From NCBI GenBank assembly GCA_963920635.1, contig OY987299.1, positions 18,403,401-18,467,400 on the forward strand: 64,000 nt of DNA, written 5' to 3'. The position numbers and the translations under genes were made by a program. This DNA is from Pseudeuparius sepicola. Lineage: Eukaryota > Arthropoda > Insecta > Coleoptera > Anthribidae. Every line of letters begins with the position of its first letter. The first letter of the stretch is position 1. The notes under the pieces were generated by a model. That model worked only from the letters and a program-made list of their open reading frames with translations. It ran no database searches and was not told where the DNA came from. This document shows, in pieces, positions 44,505 through 56,122 of the stretch.

Positions 44505-46114
44505 AGATCAGATATAAGTAGGTAGGTACCTACTTAAAAATGTTAAAAATGCAAGTAAGGGGGAGGCAAACCACCTAGTTTGAAGTTAAAAATCTACCGC
44601 TAATTATCAGCCTATTTGTGTCTGTAAATTCCTGCGTAAAAGAAGGGTAAGTATAGCTGAATAAATTTATTTCAATCGATGGTTGATGATGTGACATGAA
44701 AGCTGGGTGTGGGTGGTGGTATTTAGTATTTCTTGCGTACTCCCAGCTGCTTTCTGTTTTTTTTTATAATTCACAATATCTCTTTCGAAAATACGAATCT
44801 CGAATGCCGGTGGTCAACATAATATATTTGCTGATACAGCTTCGCTAGTTATTCTATCTTGTGATTGGGATTCCGGGCATTCCTGGGAAGTATCTATGGA
44901 CTAGCCGCCACTGTTTGGAAATATTTGAAAATCGGATCAAAAAAATGTTCCATTAATAAGGAAAACGGAAAACAAACACCATCCTACGGTTTTAAAATAA
45001 TACATACGTAAATAAGGCATGTTCTTTATATAGATCGCAGAAAATATCATAAATCATTATTTCTGGGCAAAATAAAAAAATCCCATTTTATTTATGTTTT
45101 GTATAAATTACCGCTTTTTTCCTTACTTTTTTGCATTTTTCTTTGATATAGTCTTTCAGCCAATCACAGGTGCTAACAAAAAAGTTAATGACAATGCAAA
45201 AATGAATAGGATATCCCGTCTGGTCTAGATGATTAATTAATACCTTACAATAGACATGATATGAGTGTCTTTTTTAGAAACCTACCTACCTAACAAGTTT
45301 ATTAATTAAATTTAAAACTGACTAGTTCGATAATACGCTATTTTTGAAAGGAATGAAACCACTCTGTCATAATTTATTAACAATAATGCTATTAATAGAT
45401 AAGTATGCTACATATCGTATTACAAAAAAAAAATTGAAAATGGTACAAAATTTAAAATAAAAAATTGGCAAAGATTATTTTTTTCACAGAAAATTTAGCG
45501 AAGAAATATTTACAAATGTGCGTCTGTCTCTTTTTTTCTATGAATTGGTAGAGAAAACTTCTATCTGAGTAGAGGTAGACGTCAAGAATTAAATGAAGTG
45601 GTCGAGATTCTAAAATGAAATACCGGAGAACTGCCTTTTAAAATTATTCAAAATTATTCAAAACGCCTACAAGAAAAAGGAACAGGTCCGCTGTGAAATA
45701 TGAAAACCGTAAAAAAATATGATAAACCCTTTAATGTCTTTTGTTATGGTATTTCTCAAATGTATCAGAATATCTGATCATGAGAGATAAGGGCGCAGTA
45801 AGATGTAAGATCAATATACTTAATTATTTTTTATGACGTATGGACGAAAATTATAAAATACTCACTATAAAACATTTCATCTACATTTAATAGCATTCCA
45901 CTAGGTACGTTCTGAATAATTGAACTATAACTAATAAGACATAATCACACTTGTGGAACACTTCTGTATGTCGATAATTTGTGCCTTTTCTATAATGTGA
46001 TCAGCCCATAAAAATGCACAACAAATCATATTAAACATTATGTGTTTATTCTCAAAACCCACAAAAACCTACTTTGAATGGAATTAGAACTAAATGTTGA
46101 CCATTTTTATTTAA
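44505..46114. other. AT-rich stretch with an old dispersed repeat, no gene
   Basis: 44925-45070 (AAAACAAACACCATCCTA, then TTTTAAAATA-TAC and GATCGCAGAAAATAT) matches 48855-49000 in the same orientation. Nothing else is recognised. Confidence 0.45.
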
Positions 46115-46925
46115 AGGCATCTGGCTAGTCCAGTGTGCCATGGAATTACTTCGAAATAGTTGAATAAACGTTTAATACGGATCATGAGTGCTGTGGAATT
46201 TTTGAAAAATCTTAACAAACACAAGAGTAATTTTATTTTTTACAAGATGCCAACCAACAAATAAAAAACAATTTAAATTATTGGACAAATTTAAATTATT
46301 CTCAACAAAGTCATTGTCTAAGATGATACATTTTCTGTTCGTTTCCTGTTGTGGCACATCAGCCACCTAAACTGATATGGTCTTACTGACTGGCAGGCTT
46401 CTGTATTTTTTAGACTTAGTTTGTTTATAGTGTCTGGGGTGGTTTTAATATACTCCATTTTTTAACTCGTAGGTATAAAGATTCAAAAAATTAAGCATTT
46501 TGATTTGGCATAGAGAAGAACATCTTGTTTATTTTTTATTGGATATTTTCACATCAACACTGTGAGTGGTCCTGTTGATCGATAAACTGTTTCAAAGTAA
46601 TTCCATGGCACACTTGGCTCGCCTTTAAAATTCCTATTTTGCTCAACTTTGACAGAATGGATATTTTTTGTTCTAATTTGGTATATGGGGGTTTCTGTGT
46701 GTCCTGATTAACACTGTGGTGTCAGATTTTAAATAAAAAAATGCCTAATATGTTTTCCGAAAAACGCACCCCTTTAAAAAATCGCAGTAGGCCAGAATTT
46801 TGCGGTAAGGTCAAACCAATACTACGACCTTTCAGGGACATATCTATAAAAAAAATCACCCGTTCAATTCCCCCAGCCTACTTAGATTATCAGGGGTGTT
46901 ACCATGAAAAACGGGACACCCTGTA
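46115..46925 (-). mobile_element. CACCCTGTA-ended element, partner of 63443-64000
   Basis: The right end is GGGACACCCTGTA. Read on the minus strand, the order of blocks (AAAATCTGAC, CATATACCAAATT, GTCAAAGTTGAGCAAAATAG, CAACAGGACCACTC) matches 63640-63830. ATACGGATCATGAGTGCTGTGGAATT (46166) matches 63905. An internal inverted pair, GTGTGCCATGGAATTACTT and its complement (46134 and 46596), gives it a foldback shape. Confidence 0.6.
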
Positions 46926-47599
46926 TAAGCTTCCTATAAAATTTTTGCAACACCCTATAAATTGTAGCATAAAATATTTTTCTGTAAGATTCACTGTTTT
47001 CAAGGCGTCCGTTTACTAAAATGCACCGCAGGCGAAATTTTTTAGAAATGTAAAGTACAAAACTGTTTAAATGAGTTATAGAAAAATTACAAGATCACAA
47101 TATTATCATAGTTCACAGAATACTTACGCCCTACCCCAACACCATATCTCTTTCCCGTTTTTTTCTTAATGAGGGGTTTGAACTCCCAACCCCCCCCCCC
47201 TCCCTTACCTACGACTCTGCATGCTGCTTACGTTGGTGTCTACCGAGTTTACGACCGCCTGACCAATGAGAGCTCAGTTTTTCGTTGATGACGAGGTGAT
47301 CACGCTGGGGCCAGTAGATACAGTTCACTATCGTTATGGTGCGGCCAAACAGAAAGATTTGGAAGAAGCAATCAACTAAGTATAATACTGAAGATTCTTT
47401 TTTTTATAACTAGGTATTTTAGTTAAGGCTCAGTTATTGTTCAACAAAAATAGTTTAACCTTCAGAGTTCCTTATGCTTTCAATTAGTCTCTTTTATTCT
47501 AGATTCTCTAGTTGCAAATAAAGATCATACACAGGTGGTTTCCAAGGTAGCGTTTTTACTCGTCGACTTGGAGCAAAACCTGAGATTTTTTTTATTGAG
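46926..47599. other. Stretch with no recognised gene
   Basis: A run of C at about 47189 within GAACTCCCAACCCC. On the minus strand GAGTTCAAACC weakly resembles a pol III B box, but no A box or cloverleaf follows convincingly. Confidence 0.4.
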
Positions 47600-48020
47600 T
47601 CTTCATTATTAGATGGCAAATCTCCCACATAAATATATCACCGGCCGCGTCGTCCGTTTATTGCGAGGTTCCACCACATCACGGGACAATATATAACGCG
47701 ATATAAAGAACCAGTCCAGTAAATTAATACCATACATTCGCCCAGTTATTTATATCTTTCGTGTGTTGGCAATATGTTACATGTATTAATCCAATAAATA
47801 AATATGACCGCCATAAATCGCCGTTTCGTTCTTCCAGGCAGCGCTGGGGCCCGAAGGAAAAAAGAGAGGCCCCCGATATAATTTATAATCCAATTAAGTG
47901 GGCCCCGGGTCATGTACAAAAAGATATCGGTTTTACATTGTTATTGATCAACCCGACAACTATGTTTGGTGTCTAGGTAAATCGTAAACCGGCGGGGGAC
48001 ATGCCTGGCAGCTCAAGTCC
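47600..48020. promoter_or_regulatory. Single-copy island rich in homeodomain-type words
   Basis: CCATAAATCG (47811-47820, Abd-B/Cdx type), TTTATTGCG near 47658, TAATCC near 47885 (Otx/Bicoid type), TTAAGTG (47894-47900, NK2 type) and ATTGTTATTGAT near 47937 (Sox/Hox type) cluster within 300 bp of non-repetitive GC-richer DNA. Strongest enhancer-like candidate in the window, still inference. Confidence 0.35.
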
Positions 48021-48310
48021 GCCGCCTTTTATTACTTTGTCGTTTGGAAAGAAAAATACTTTTTTAAGTGATAACACAATGTGTAGATTGACTAGCAACT
48101 TTCGGGTTCTTTTGAATTATGTCTAATTTTTGAGACACTCTCATCGATTTTGATGGTTTTGAGCTATTGAGCACTTCATATACCAGCTCCATACATTCTG
48201 GAATTTTGTTCACATTGTGATTTTGGTGATTTTTTTGTGTATGTTCAGGAAGTGTCCTTATGCACTTGAGGGACATATCGCCATGGTGGCAGCACTATTC
48301 CACGGCCTGC
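48021..48310. other. Stretch with no recognised gene
   Basis: A 70-codon minus frame (48064-48276) has no recognisable domain. No element ends. Confidence 0.35.
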
Positions 48311-48975
48311 TATGATTTTTTTCGATGCGATTTTTTGGAAAATCCTATTAGGGATTTTATTATGGGAAATCTGGTAACGTAGCTTTATTCACCACCCCCT
48401 GAAACCCCATTGTCCCAAGTTTTATTACTTTACTTTACCTACTAAAATTTCTACAGGGCCTTAATTTTGGGAAATTTGAATTTTTATTTTCAATTAAAAA
48501 ACAGGAAAAAGAAATATCTGAAAATCTAGCAAACTTATTCAAAACAGCCCAAGACTGTCGTATTAATCAAGAAAACGGCAAAGAACCCCGTTTTATCTTT
48601 TTAAAATATTGTTTAAATATGCCACATTTAAGTATGATTTTTTTCGATGCGATACGTTGAAAAATGCTATTAGCGATTTCTTTGGCGAAAATCTGGCAAC
48701 GTAGCTTTAATCAACATTCCCTGAAACCCAAATATCCCAAGATTTATGAATTTACATCGCCAACTAACATTTTTATAGGACCTTATAGTTGGGAACATTC
48801 GTTTTTTATATATTTTAAATTTAAAATCAGGAATGCTTTGGAAATAATTGAAAATAGGATAAACTTAATCTAAGCATCCCAAAAAGGTCCTTCTAATAAA
48901 GGAAACTGAAAACAAACACCATCCTATACCTTTTTAAAATAGTACTTAAATATGGCATATTCTTCATAGATCACA
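48311..48975 (+). repeat. Diverged tandem pair, period about 322 bp
   Basis: TATGATTTTTTTCGATGCGA begins at 48311 and again at 48633. The following blocks (AATCTGGTAACGTAGCTTTA, CCCTGAAACCC, AGGACCTTA) recur in order with moderate divergence. The right end shares sequence with 44925-45070. Confidence 0.7.
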
Positions 48976-50147
48976 AAAAATATGCCATATATTTAATTAT
49001 TATTAGCCATATTTAAGTATTATTTTAAAAATTTTCCATAGTGATGTATATTTTTTACACTATCAGAAAGTAGAGGTTTCAACGAACAAAAAGCGCACCG
49101 ACTTTTTTTAAAAAGCAGCTTTTTTGACATGGGTATTTTCGATAGAAAGTAAGGTTACTTTTTCGGTTTAAAATAAAAAAAAAGGGTAAACATAAATATT
49201 TTGATTCGAAAAAATTACAGCGTATTCGGGGCATAAGAAGGTAAGTTTTCACCAAATTTCGTGGAATTTTTTTCTGTGGGAGATAAAAATTAATTAATTA
49301 TTTCGATTTTTTGCGGATATTTTGAGGTTATGTGAAAAAAGGGTAAATACAAAAGTTGTGGATATTTTTATTACCTACAACTTTGCCATTTAACTTTTCG
49401 TGATAAACCGTTTTCCACTCCTTAAAGTTCACCCCCTTCCACCTCCGTATCTCAAATCGCCCTTAAATTATTTTTTCCGTTATTTTTGCTATATTTTCTT
49501 CCTTTTCCAATGGGTTTCATGCTGTTCAAATTTTTTTTCACTTTTTACCATTTTCAAAGGCTTAAGCCCTGGTCTATTTATAGAATCTTATAGAGTACTT
49601 TATAACCTTTACATTTTTCTTGAAAACGAGCAATGTTTACGATTTTCTGAAAAATTTTACTTAAAAATTTAAAATATCCCCAAACCACAAAACATAATCG
49701 ATCACCAACTGATGGATTATTGTAGATCAGGATTATAGTGAACACTTTTCACTTTGCGTTCGGTAATATTCGGCTCTACATAATGACGTATTTTTACGTT
49801 CAGCTCTCATTCGGAAATTCAAATTTTATTTTCAAATTATTGGCTTTGGAAAGAATTAATAGAACAACAACTCTTATAATGTAGACATATTTATTAGTCA
49901 TGGTCCTTTCTAACATCGCTGTTTGGGAAATTTGGTAGAAGGAAACAACCCTATTGTAAATACATGGAAAGATCTTTTGTTATATGCTTTTATAAACTAA
50001 TACAACTTATAAAAAAAAATACTAGCATTATTGGCAGTAGTAGGTTCACACTACCCATATTGAGCAATATGCATTATTCTACCAAAACAAAATTGTAACT
50101 AGATAAAATCCTGATCTCAAAAAAAAACACCATTACTAAACCCAGCT
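48976..50147. other. AT-rich stretch, no gene
   Basis: Only short frames with no family signature. No inverted termini that I can pair with the transposase relic downstream. Confidence 0.4.
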
Positions 50148-51103
50148 TTGTCAAATGATGAGCAATCTACCCGAAATTTGAAAAGACGTCTCTTATGTTT
50201 ATTATTAATTTTAAGGACTCTTGCATTTAAGTACAAAATAAACGATGGAAGACAATACTTAATGGAAAAAGAGTTCAATTTCTACGACAATATACATCCA
50301 ATTTATTTTCAAGATGCCCTGGATTTTTCAACACGGGGCGAATATGAGAACTTGGCACGACAAAAATCCAAAATGTGTGTACAACAAAAAAGCGAATGAT
50401 GGCAAAAGGTTTATAATTGTTCATGCCGGTAATAAGGACGGATTTATTGATGGCGCTGAGCTTATATTTTCAACTAAAAATAAAAGTGTAGACTACCACG
50501 ATAATATATGAACGCCGAAATGTTTGAAAAATGGTTGGAGGAGAAACTATTGCCGAAACTTGAAAACCCTTATTTAATTATAATAGACAATGCGAAATAC
50601 CATTCCAGGCTGTGTGAAAATGTGCCCAATACAGCCACAAAAAAGAAGAAATCATTAACTGATGATGGCTTCGAAATAAAAAACAATATTTTCCTGAACA
50701 TTCCCTTAAATGTGAGTTGCTCCAGATCGTTAAAAATTATAAATTCAAGTGGCCTTATGCGTCTGACAATATAATTAATAAAATGGGACATCAAGTGTTG
50801 AGGCTTCCCCCATATCATTGCATATTTAATGCAATAGAATTGATATGGGTCCAATGCAAAACTTTTTTTAATAAGAAAATTGTATCTGAGTCAATGCATG
50901 ATGATAACACGGTAATGTCTATTTGGAAAGAAGCTCTCCAGGAAGTCACTAAAGAAAACTGGTCCAGTTGTATGAAACACACCGAGAACGTTATTAAGGA
51001 TTATTGGGAAAAAGAAAAGATATTGGACGTTGACATAGACCCAATTATTATTAATTTAAATGACGATTCATATTCAGATGATAGTATTTTATATTCTGAC
51101 TGA
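50148..51103 (+). pseudogene. IS630/Tc1-mariner-type DDE transposase, broken
   Basis: The pieces read in order but in different phases: LAFKYKINDGRQYLMEK (N-terminal part), KRFIIVHAGNKDGFIDGAEL (50405-50466), YHDN followed by a stop or shift near 50508, MNAEMFEKWLEEKLLP, the second catalytic Asp in YLIIIDNAKYH (Asp at 50586-50588), and the catalytic Glu in RLPPYHCIFNAIELIW (Glu at 50837-50839). The tail is acidic and ends at 51103. This is the DDE_3-type transposase common in insects (cut-and-paste DNA transposition). The first Asp region is lost in the shifted part. Frameshifts near 50335, 50510 and 50720 make it inactive. Confidence 0.8.
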
Positions 51104-51539
51104 AATTCATAACGAATTAAATGTGTATTATTATTATTTATTTATTATGTATATACTGACTTCTGAGTATGTAAAGCTTATTTTATGTCGATATTTAATT
51201 TGTAACTAAAAATATAAATATATATTTTTTTTGCCTAACCATTACAATAATTATTTAAATACCTAAGACCTACTTTGAATTTCAGGATCATTGTCTTTTA
51301 ATTGCCAGTCTAAATTACGGAATTAATCTTCAAAAATTACAAATGAAATTACAACAGATACCTAAGTACAAATTTTTAATCCGTCCGTTCACATCAGGTA
51401 GTAAATCAATAATTTATCCTAGGCCGACCCTGCCTGCCTTAAACAATCAACTAGTAATACAAGACAAGTACTAGGTTTTCTATCTCTCTTCCTTTCATGA
51501 AAGGTGCTTAGCGAACTTTAAGACGTACGTCGACTACAA
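51104..51539. other. AT-rich flank of the transposase relic
   Basis: No convincing terminal inverted repeat of the relic is found here. No gene. Confidence 0.4.
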
Positions 51540-51990
51540 ATGGGAGGAGGAGACATGAGTGTAATTGTGCGAGTGCAAGTAAAGCAATAGATATAGCGCT
51601 CTCTCTTTGATGATTTATTGCCGACTTCGCCTTTACATTCTGCCCTTACTATACCTACAACGCATGATGAATCCGCTTCTACATCAACAACCACCCCCGC
51701 GAGTACAAAAACAGTGTCTCTTTCCTCGTTTCCCCAATCTGTGCCCGTTTGTTCCTTGGTCGGACTCCAGCGGCCGATGAGTCTCTTGATAAGCAATCGC
51801 CCAATCGCCTAATTGGCCGCATTGTCCTGCGCCCTCAGCGGCCGTCGGCGGGCGCGTGCCACGCGATTGTTTACGCTACCGCCGAGGAGCGGTGAATGGG
51901 CAATCTCTGAGTGGTCCTGCAACGAAAAGAGACGCATTTCTTAAATGACCCAAATGTTCGTAGACGGGAAATTCATGGCCACGCCACCAT
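51540..51990. promoter_or_regulatory. GC-enriched single-copy island
   Basis: Non-repetitive, with a forkhead-type TGTTTAC (51868-51874) inside GCGATTGTTTACGC, and CGCCTAATTGGCCGC near 51806. Overlapping frames at 51518-51812 on both strands are shadows. Candidate regulatory element. Confidence 0.3.
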
Positions 51991-52089
51991 CACATATCAT
52001 AGAAGTTGAATTTTCATTTAGTTTTATGTTTTATGGAATAAAATACAAGACAATGGCAATATACTCGAATGAAAAGACTCAGTGGCCAA

Positions 52090-53320
52090 TATAGGGAAGT
52101 ACTGGAAGTGCAGTGCCACAACTCGAATATATTGCATTTGTTTTGGGCACAGCACATTCTAAGATTTACATGGATTTTCTTACAACAGACAAATTCAAAC
52201 CACGTGCTCAGGGTTATGTTAAATTATTTGCAATTTTTATACGCTCCCAAAAGTGATTTGTTAGCATGTGGCACTTCTACCATTCTTGTCTTATCAACTT
52301 TTCGTACACACTTTCATAATTTGTTAGCTTTTATGACTTCAATTGAATGCCCAATTAAGAAGTCATTATGTGTCAAGGCTTCAAGATCGTCTGGATCGCC
52401 AGATACTTTTGTTAAAGGTCTTGTGTTAACAATATTTTCGGTTTCTATCAGTAAAGTCTCGTTACTCAGTGATTGTCCCTAGAGTGCCTTTACCATAACT
52501 TTCTTCGCGATACCAATGAGTCATTCCCCATGTGAGAAGCTATCGGCGGATTGAACTTAAATTTGATACCGCAGAAAGTCATCCATACATATTCTACACA
52601 TTTTCGTCCTACTTGTAACTCTTGTGCAGCTGCTTTGAAGTTGGTTCCATTGTCAGAGTAAATAGATTTTAGGCTTCCCTCTTCTTGCCACTAGATGATT
52701 GATTGCCATTATTACTGAATCACTGGTCACGGTGTGTGGTGTGTGCTACTTGGAGGTGGATAGCTCTAACTGTTAGGATCACACCCAAAGCTTTTATCAT
52801 CTTCTTCTGACGGTGACCCTCAAAGATGCTCCATACCAACATTTGTAAATGGTCGAAGTTCTAGAGTGGTAGTTGTCCCATTGGTGAAACTTTTGGTTAA
52901 GCTATATCCTTTTTGCACTTTTGACGTATGCAAAAAGAGGTTTTACCGCTGGCTTTCTTAAAATTTTTGTCGTAATCCGTTCTAGTTCAACTTGGGTGGG
53001 AATTTCTCACTGAAATATCGTATCAATAACTTCGTAAATTCATGTTTCAGGCGCAATATGCAGTGTCCCTTGAATTCTTCCCTTATGGCGGCTAAATTAA
53101 TTCTTCCTTTGCAAAGGTATAGCAGTAGTTCTCTCTTCGAACTTTTCAGGCTAAACATAGTCGGCAGATAAACTTCGGTTCATTCCAACAGTTGATATAT
53201 CAACTTTTATCGCGGTGTACTTTGCACATTTGGATCACCATTTTGTTAAATATTTATCTTTATTTTAATCAAATTCCCATAGCTGTCAAATATAAACTTT
53301 TAAGCTTAATATTTTCTAAA
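52090..53320 (-). pseudogene. BEL/Pao LTR-retrotransposon integrase relic
   Basis: On the minus strand, in order and across several shifts and stops: a LTVRAIHLQVAH motif (near 52775), IYSDNGTNFKAA (near 52660, with the second catalytic Asp), KFNPPIASHMG (near 52550, where functional copies have P-x-APHMGG-x-WE), ENIVNTRPLTKVSGDPDDLE and ALTHNDFLIG (52437-52350), and a TNHFWERI remnant (near 52270). This is the core and C-terminus of a BEL/Pao integrase, which inserts retrotransposon cDNA. No LTR, gag, protease or RT is seen alongside. It is long dead. Confidence 0.75.
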
Positions 53321-53394
53321 CTGCTAGGTAGGTGCCTATTTTAGACTCATAAGTTGGAGTCCATTTGACAGATGCCATTAAGGAACTGTTGTGG

Positions 53395-54620
53395 AACTAT
53401 ATTACAACTGGTTTGTGTTAGTACCTATGTGACGGTCAAATCTTGCAACTGAATTTTAAACCACTTTTGTTACTGGTGAGAATACAATCTAGTATTCTAC
53501 TCAATATTTAGTCCAATAAAGTTAAGAAATTTCCGAACAGGATGATTTTTCAGAGTTGCTTGGGGCTACCTCCTGAGCCTGATTGTCCTACCAAAAATTC
53601 ACACTCTAACTCTTGGTACAAACTGCGCTATAAGGTGGTTTCCTAAACATTATTTAGAGCAAAGTGACCCTATAATAGATGTTGTTTGGGATCAAAGTAT
53701 GAACAACTTTTCCTCCTATTTTTTTTATCTCTAATATATAACGCGTTACAGCGAATTACTTATATGACAAACATTCCCCACTCTGCAGGGGTGGTCTTGT
53801 AAACATTAAAAAAAATGACCTGAATAAAAGTTTTGGAGGATGAACTTCTGGTTAACTTTTGCTTATATTTTTTGTAAAAAAATTAATTAAAATATAAAAT
53901 GCCCTGTAAAGTATTATGTATTAGAGACACAAAAAATTTTTATGAGAAAAAGTTGAAAAAAAAGTTCATCTTCTAAAATCTGTAAAGGTCATTTTTTGTA
54001 AAATGATGTTAACAAGACCTGTAGCGACGGAAATTTTGTCATATAAGTAATGCGCTGTAACTAGTTATGTATTAGAGACACAAAAAAATGTATAAAGAAA
54101 AGTTGTTGATACTTTGATACCCTACAACTTTTATTAGGGTCATTTTGCTCTAAAAAGTGTTTAGGAAACCAGCCCTATTGTTTAGGAAACCACCCTACAG
54201 CGCAATTCGCACCAAGAGTTCGAGTTTGATCTTTTGGTTGGACACTCAGGAGGCAGTCCCCATGCAACCCTGAAAAAATCATCCTGTTTGGAATTTTTTT
54301 GCAAGACTGATATCTTTATTGGACTAATTGTAATTTATTCAATATGACGACCGCCCCAAGATGGCGGATTACCTATTTCTTCACAACCTACTTGACATGG
54401 GTATCAAATGAAAAAGTATGAAGAGTAGAAAACGACAAGTGCGAGTGACGTCATACTAAATTCAATATGGCGGTCGCCCCAAGATGGCGGATTGCCTATT
54501 TCTTCACAACCTACTTGACATGTCGCAATTCGGCATTGAATTACCTTAATGAAAACCTAAACTTATTTTATTCGTTTTAATAGTACCTACATGGCTTAAT
54601 TAAAAGCTTGTTTTTAAAAA
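53395..54620 (+). repeat. R1 copy 3, split by a foldback, with an internal duplication
   Basis: Left part (GTCAAATCTTGCAACTGAAT, then GGTGAGAATACAATCTAGTA) and right part (GTGACGTCATACTAAATTCA, AAACTTATTTTATTCGTTTT) match copies 1 and 2. The block CAATATG-CG-CCGCCCCAAGATGGCGGATT...CTACTTGACATG occurs twice (54337-54402 and 54463-54522). The foldback lies between. Confidence 0.65.
53506..54337. mobile_element. Foldback element nested in R1
   Basis: Inverted arms run from TTAGTCCAATAAAG at the left (53506) to its complement at the right (about 54337), and include the CAGGATGATTTTTCAG terminus-like block, CCTCCTGAG, GGTTTCCTAAACA and TATGTATTAGAGACACAAAA. The shared CAGGATGATTTTT block links it to the foldback at 20022-20849. 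No coding sequence. Confidence 0.65.
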
Positions 54621-54992
54621 GCTTTCTTTATTTTTTACTTTATATTTATACAGGATTTCCCATATTATATGTTTGTATTTTTATTTGATGCTTATAAGTT
54701 ACTTATTTTTCTTTCAATAAAAATTTATGCTTTCGGTATTTTTGTTTTAATTGTTAATATTTGTTATTTGTACACCTCCAAAATTACAAATCACAAAACA
54801 CAAATCAATTAGTTAGTTATTTTGGTTTAGATGAAATAGTTAAATACTATATACACTGACAACTATGACGCTTCGTAAATATTTAATTTTCTAACTGGAT
54901 TTATGTTATGCCCGAGGTTATGCCTATGCCAAAATATCATTCAAATCCACTCAGCCAAAAAATTAAAAAACTGCATTTGTTGTCTTATAATT
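54621..54992. other. AT-rich stretch, no gene
   Basis: No element ends or reading frames recognised. Confidence 0.4.
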
Positions 54993-55270
54993 GTCTAATT
55001 GGAGATATATCCGTTTTTCAGAAATGTTTCATTTCGTCTTTATAACCTGAAAAACTATAATTATTTCAAGGAAACTGCAGTAATGTATATATGCAAGGCC
55101 ATGCGGCATTTTCCTTGGCCTAATAATAATAATTAATCTAATTGGAGTTATATCCGTTTGTCAGAAATGTTTCATTTCGTCTTTATAAACTGAAAAACTA
55201 TAATTATTTCAAGGAAACTGCAGTAATGTATATATGCGGCATTTTCCTTGGCCTAATAATAATAATTAAT
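54993..55270 (+). repeat. Tandem pair, period 144 bp
   Basis: TCTAATTGGAGATATATCCG (54993) and TCTAATTGGAGTTATATCCG (55137) start two nearly identical units. The second lacks 11 bp (the AAGGCCATGCG region). A recent local duplication. Confidence 0.8.
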
Positions 55271-55635
55271 CTCTGATCACTAATCAGTGTTAGCGCCAAA
55301 GAGATCCCCTGCGAGTGTGGACAGATCTACATAATGCGGGACAAACAAAGAGATCTCTGGAAGCAAGACTGACCTAACGTAAAAAGCAAACCCAAGAAGA
55401 CACCTTATGATCGGGAATATATAGCAGAACATGTGTGAACCAATCAACACCGAATGAATTGGTCAGATGCGAAAATAATCGTGCAGCCCACATACAGAAA
55501 AAAAAAACAAATATTCAGCCAACCCAGTGTCGACATTCCCAATATTTTGGCTCCTCTGATCAAGCAGGCTAGGCGGGGAGTCAAACCATCAGCAACCTGA
55601 CACTAATTAGCGATTAATTATTTTGCAAATACCTA
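55271..55635. other. Stretch with no recognised gene
   Basis: Moderate GC, no repeat partner in the window. CAAGCAGGCTAGGCGGGGAG-type sequence near 55560 resembles the 3' part of a retroelement, but no frame supports it. Confidence 0.3.
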
Positions 55636-55644
55636 CTCTCTATA

Positions 55645-56113
55645 CACGATACACTTACCCACGGTATGTCACTAACGAATCCGAAAACAAGGCAACTCTG
55701 CGCATCTACGTCAGTTGCGAATCACGAATTCTAAATAATGCAGCGACTGCCGTTGTTTTTTACGATTTTTTATAGTTTAGAGTTTAATGTGTCAAGAAAA
55801 AAAGTGTAAACAACTAACTGATCGTCAGTCCAGCTCGACAGTGCTTTGAAATAGGCCAAAAATGCTGGGATGTGCAATCAGCGTATGTGCAGTCAGCGTA
55901 TCAAATTAAATGTGTTTTTTATCAACAGAATATTCATTCATTTATCTACAAATAAATTCTATATATTTTTAACAACATTTATTTGAAAGAAACAAGCAAA
56001 AACCCATAAAAAAGTATCTATGCTGTGTAAAACATATATGGAGCAATTTAAATTCTGATTCGCAACTGACGTCGCAAGATGCGCAATGACATACCGTGTG
56101 TAAGTCTATAGTG
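55645..56113. mobile_element. 469-bp element with perfect 9-bp TSD
   Basis: CTCTCTATA is present directly on both sides (55636-55644 and 56114-56122). The TIRs (CACGATACACTTACCCACGG at the left; by complement CACTATAGACTTACACACGG at the right) continue with GGTATGTCA and TGCGCATC-ACGTCAGTTGCGAATCA for about 85 bp. Non-coding centre. A 9-bp duplication with long TIRs fits a Mutator-like non-autonomous element, a different family from M9. Confidence 0.85.
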
Positions 56114-56122
56114 CTCTCTATA

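Noticed and set aside
47150..47300. tRNA-derived SINE near the C run
   Set aside because: A B-box-like GAGTTCAAACC is present on the minus strand, but no A box at the right distance or stem structure supports it.
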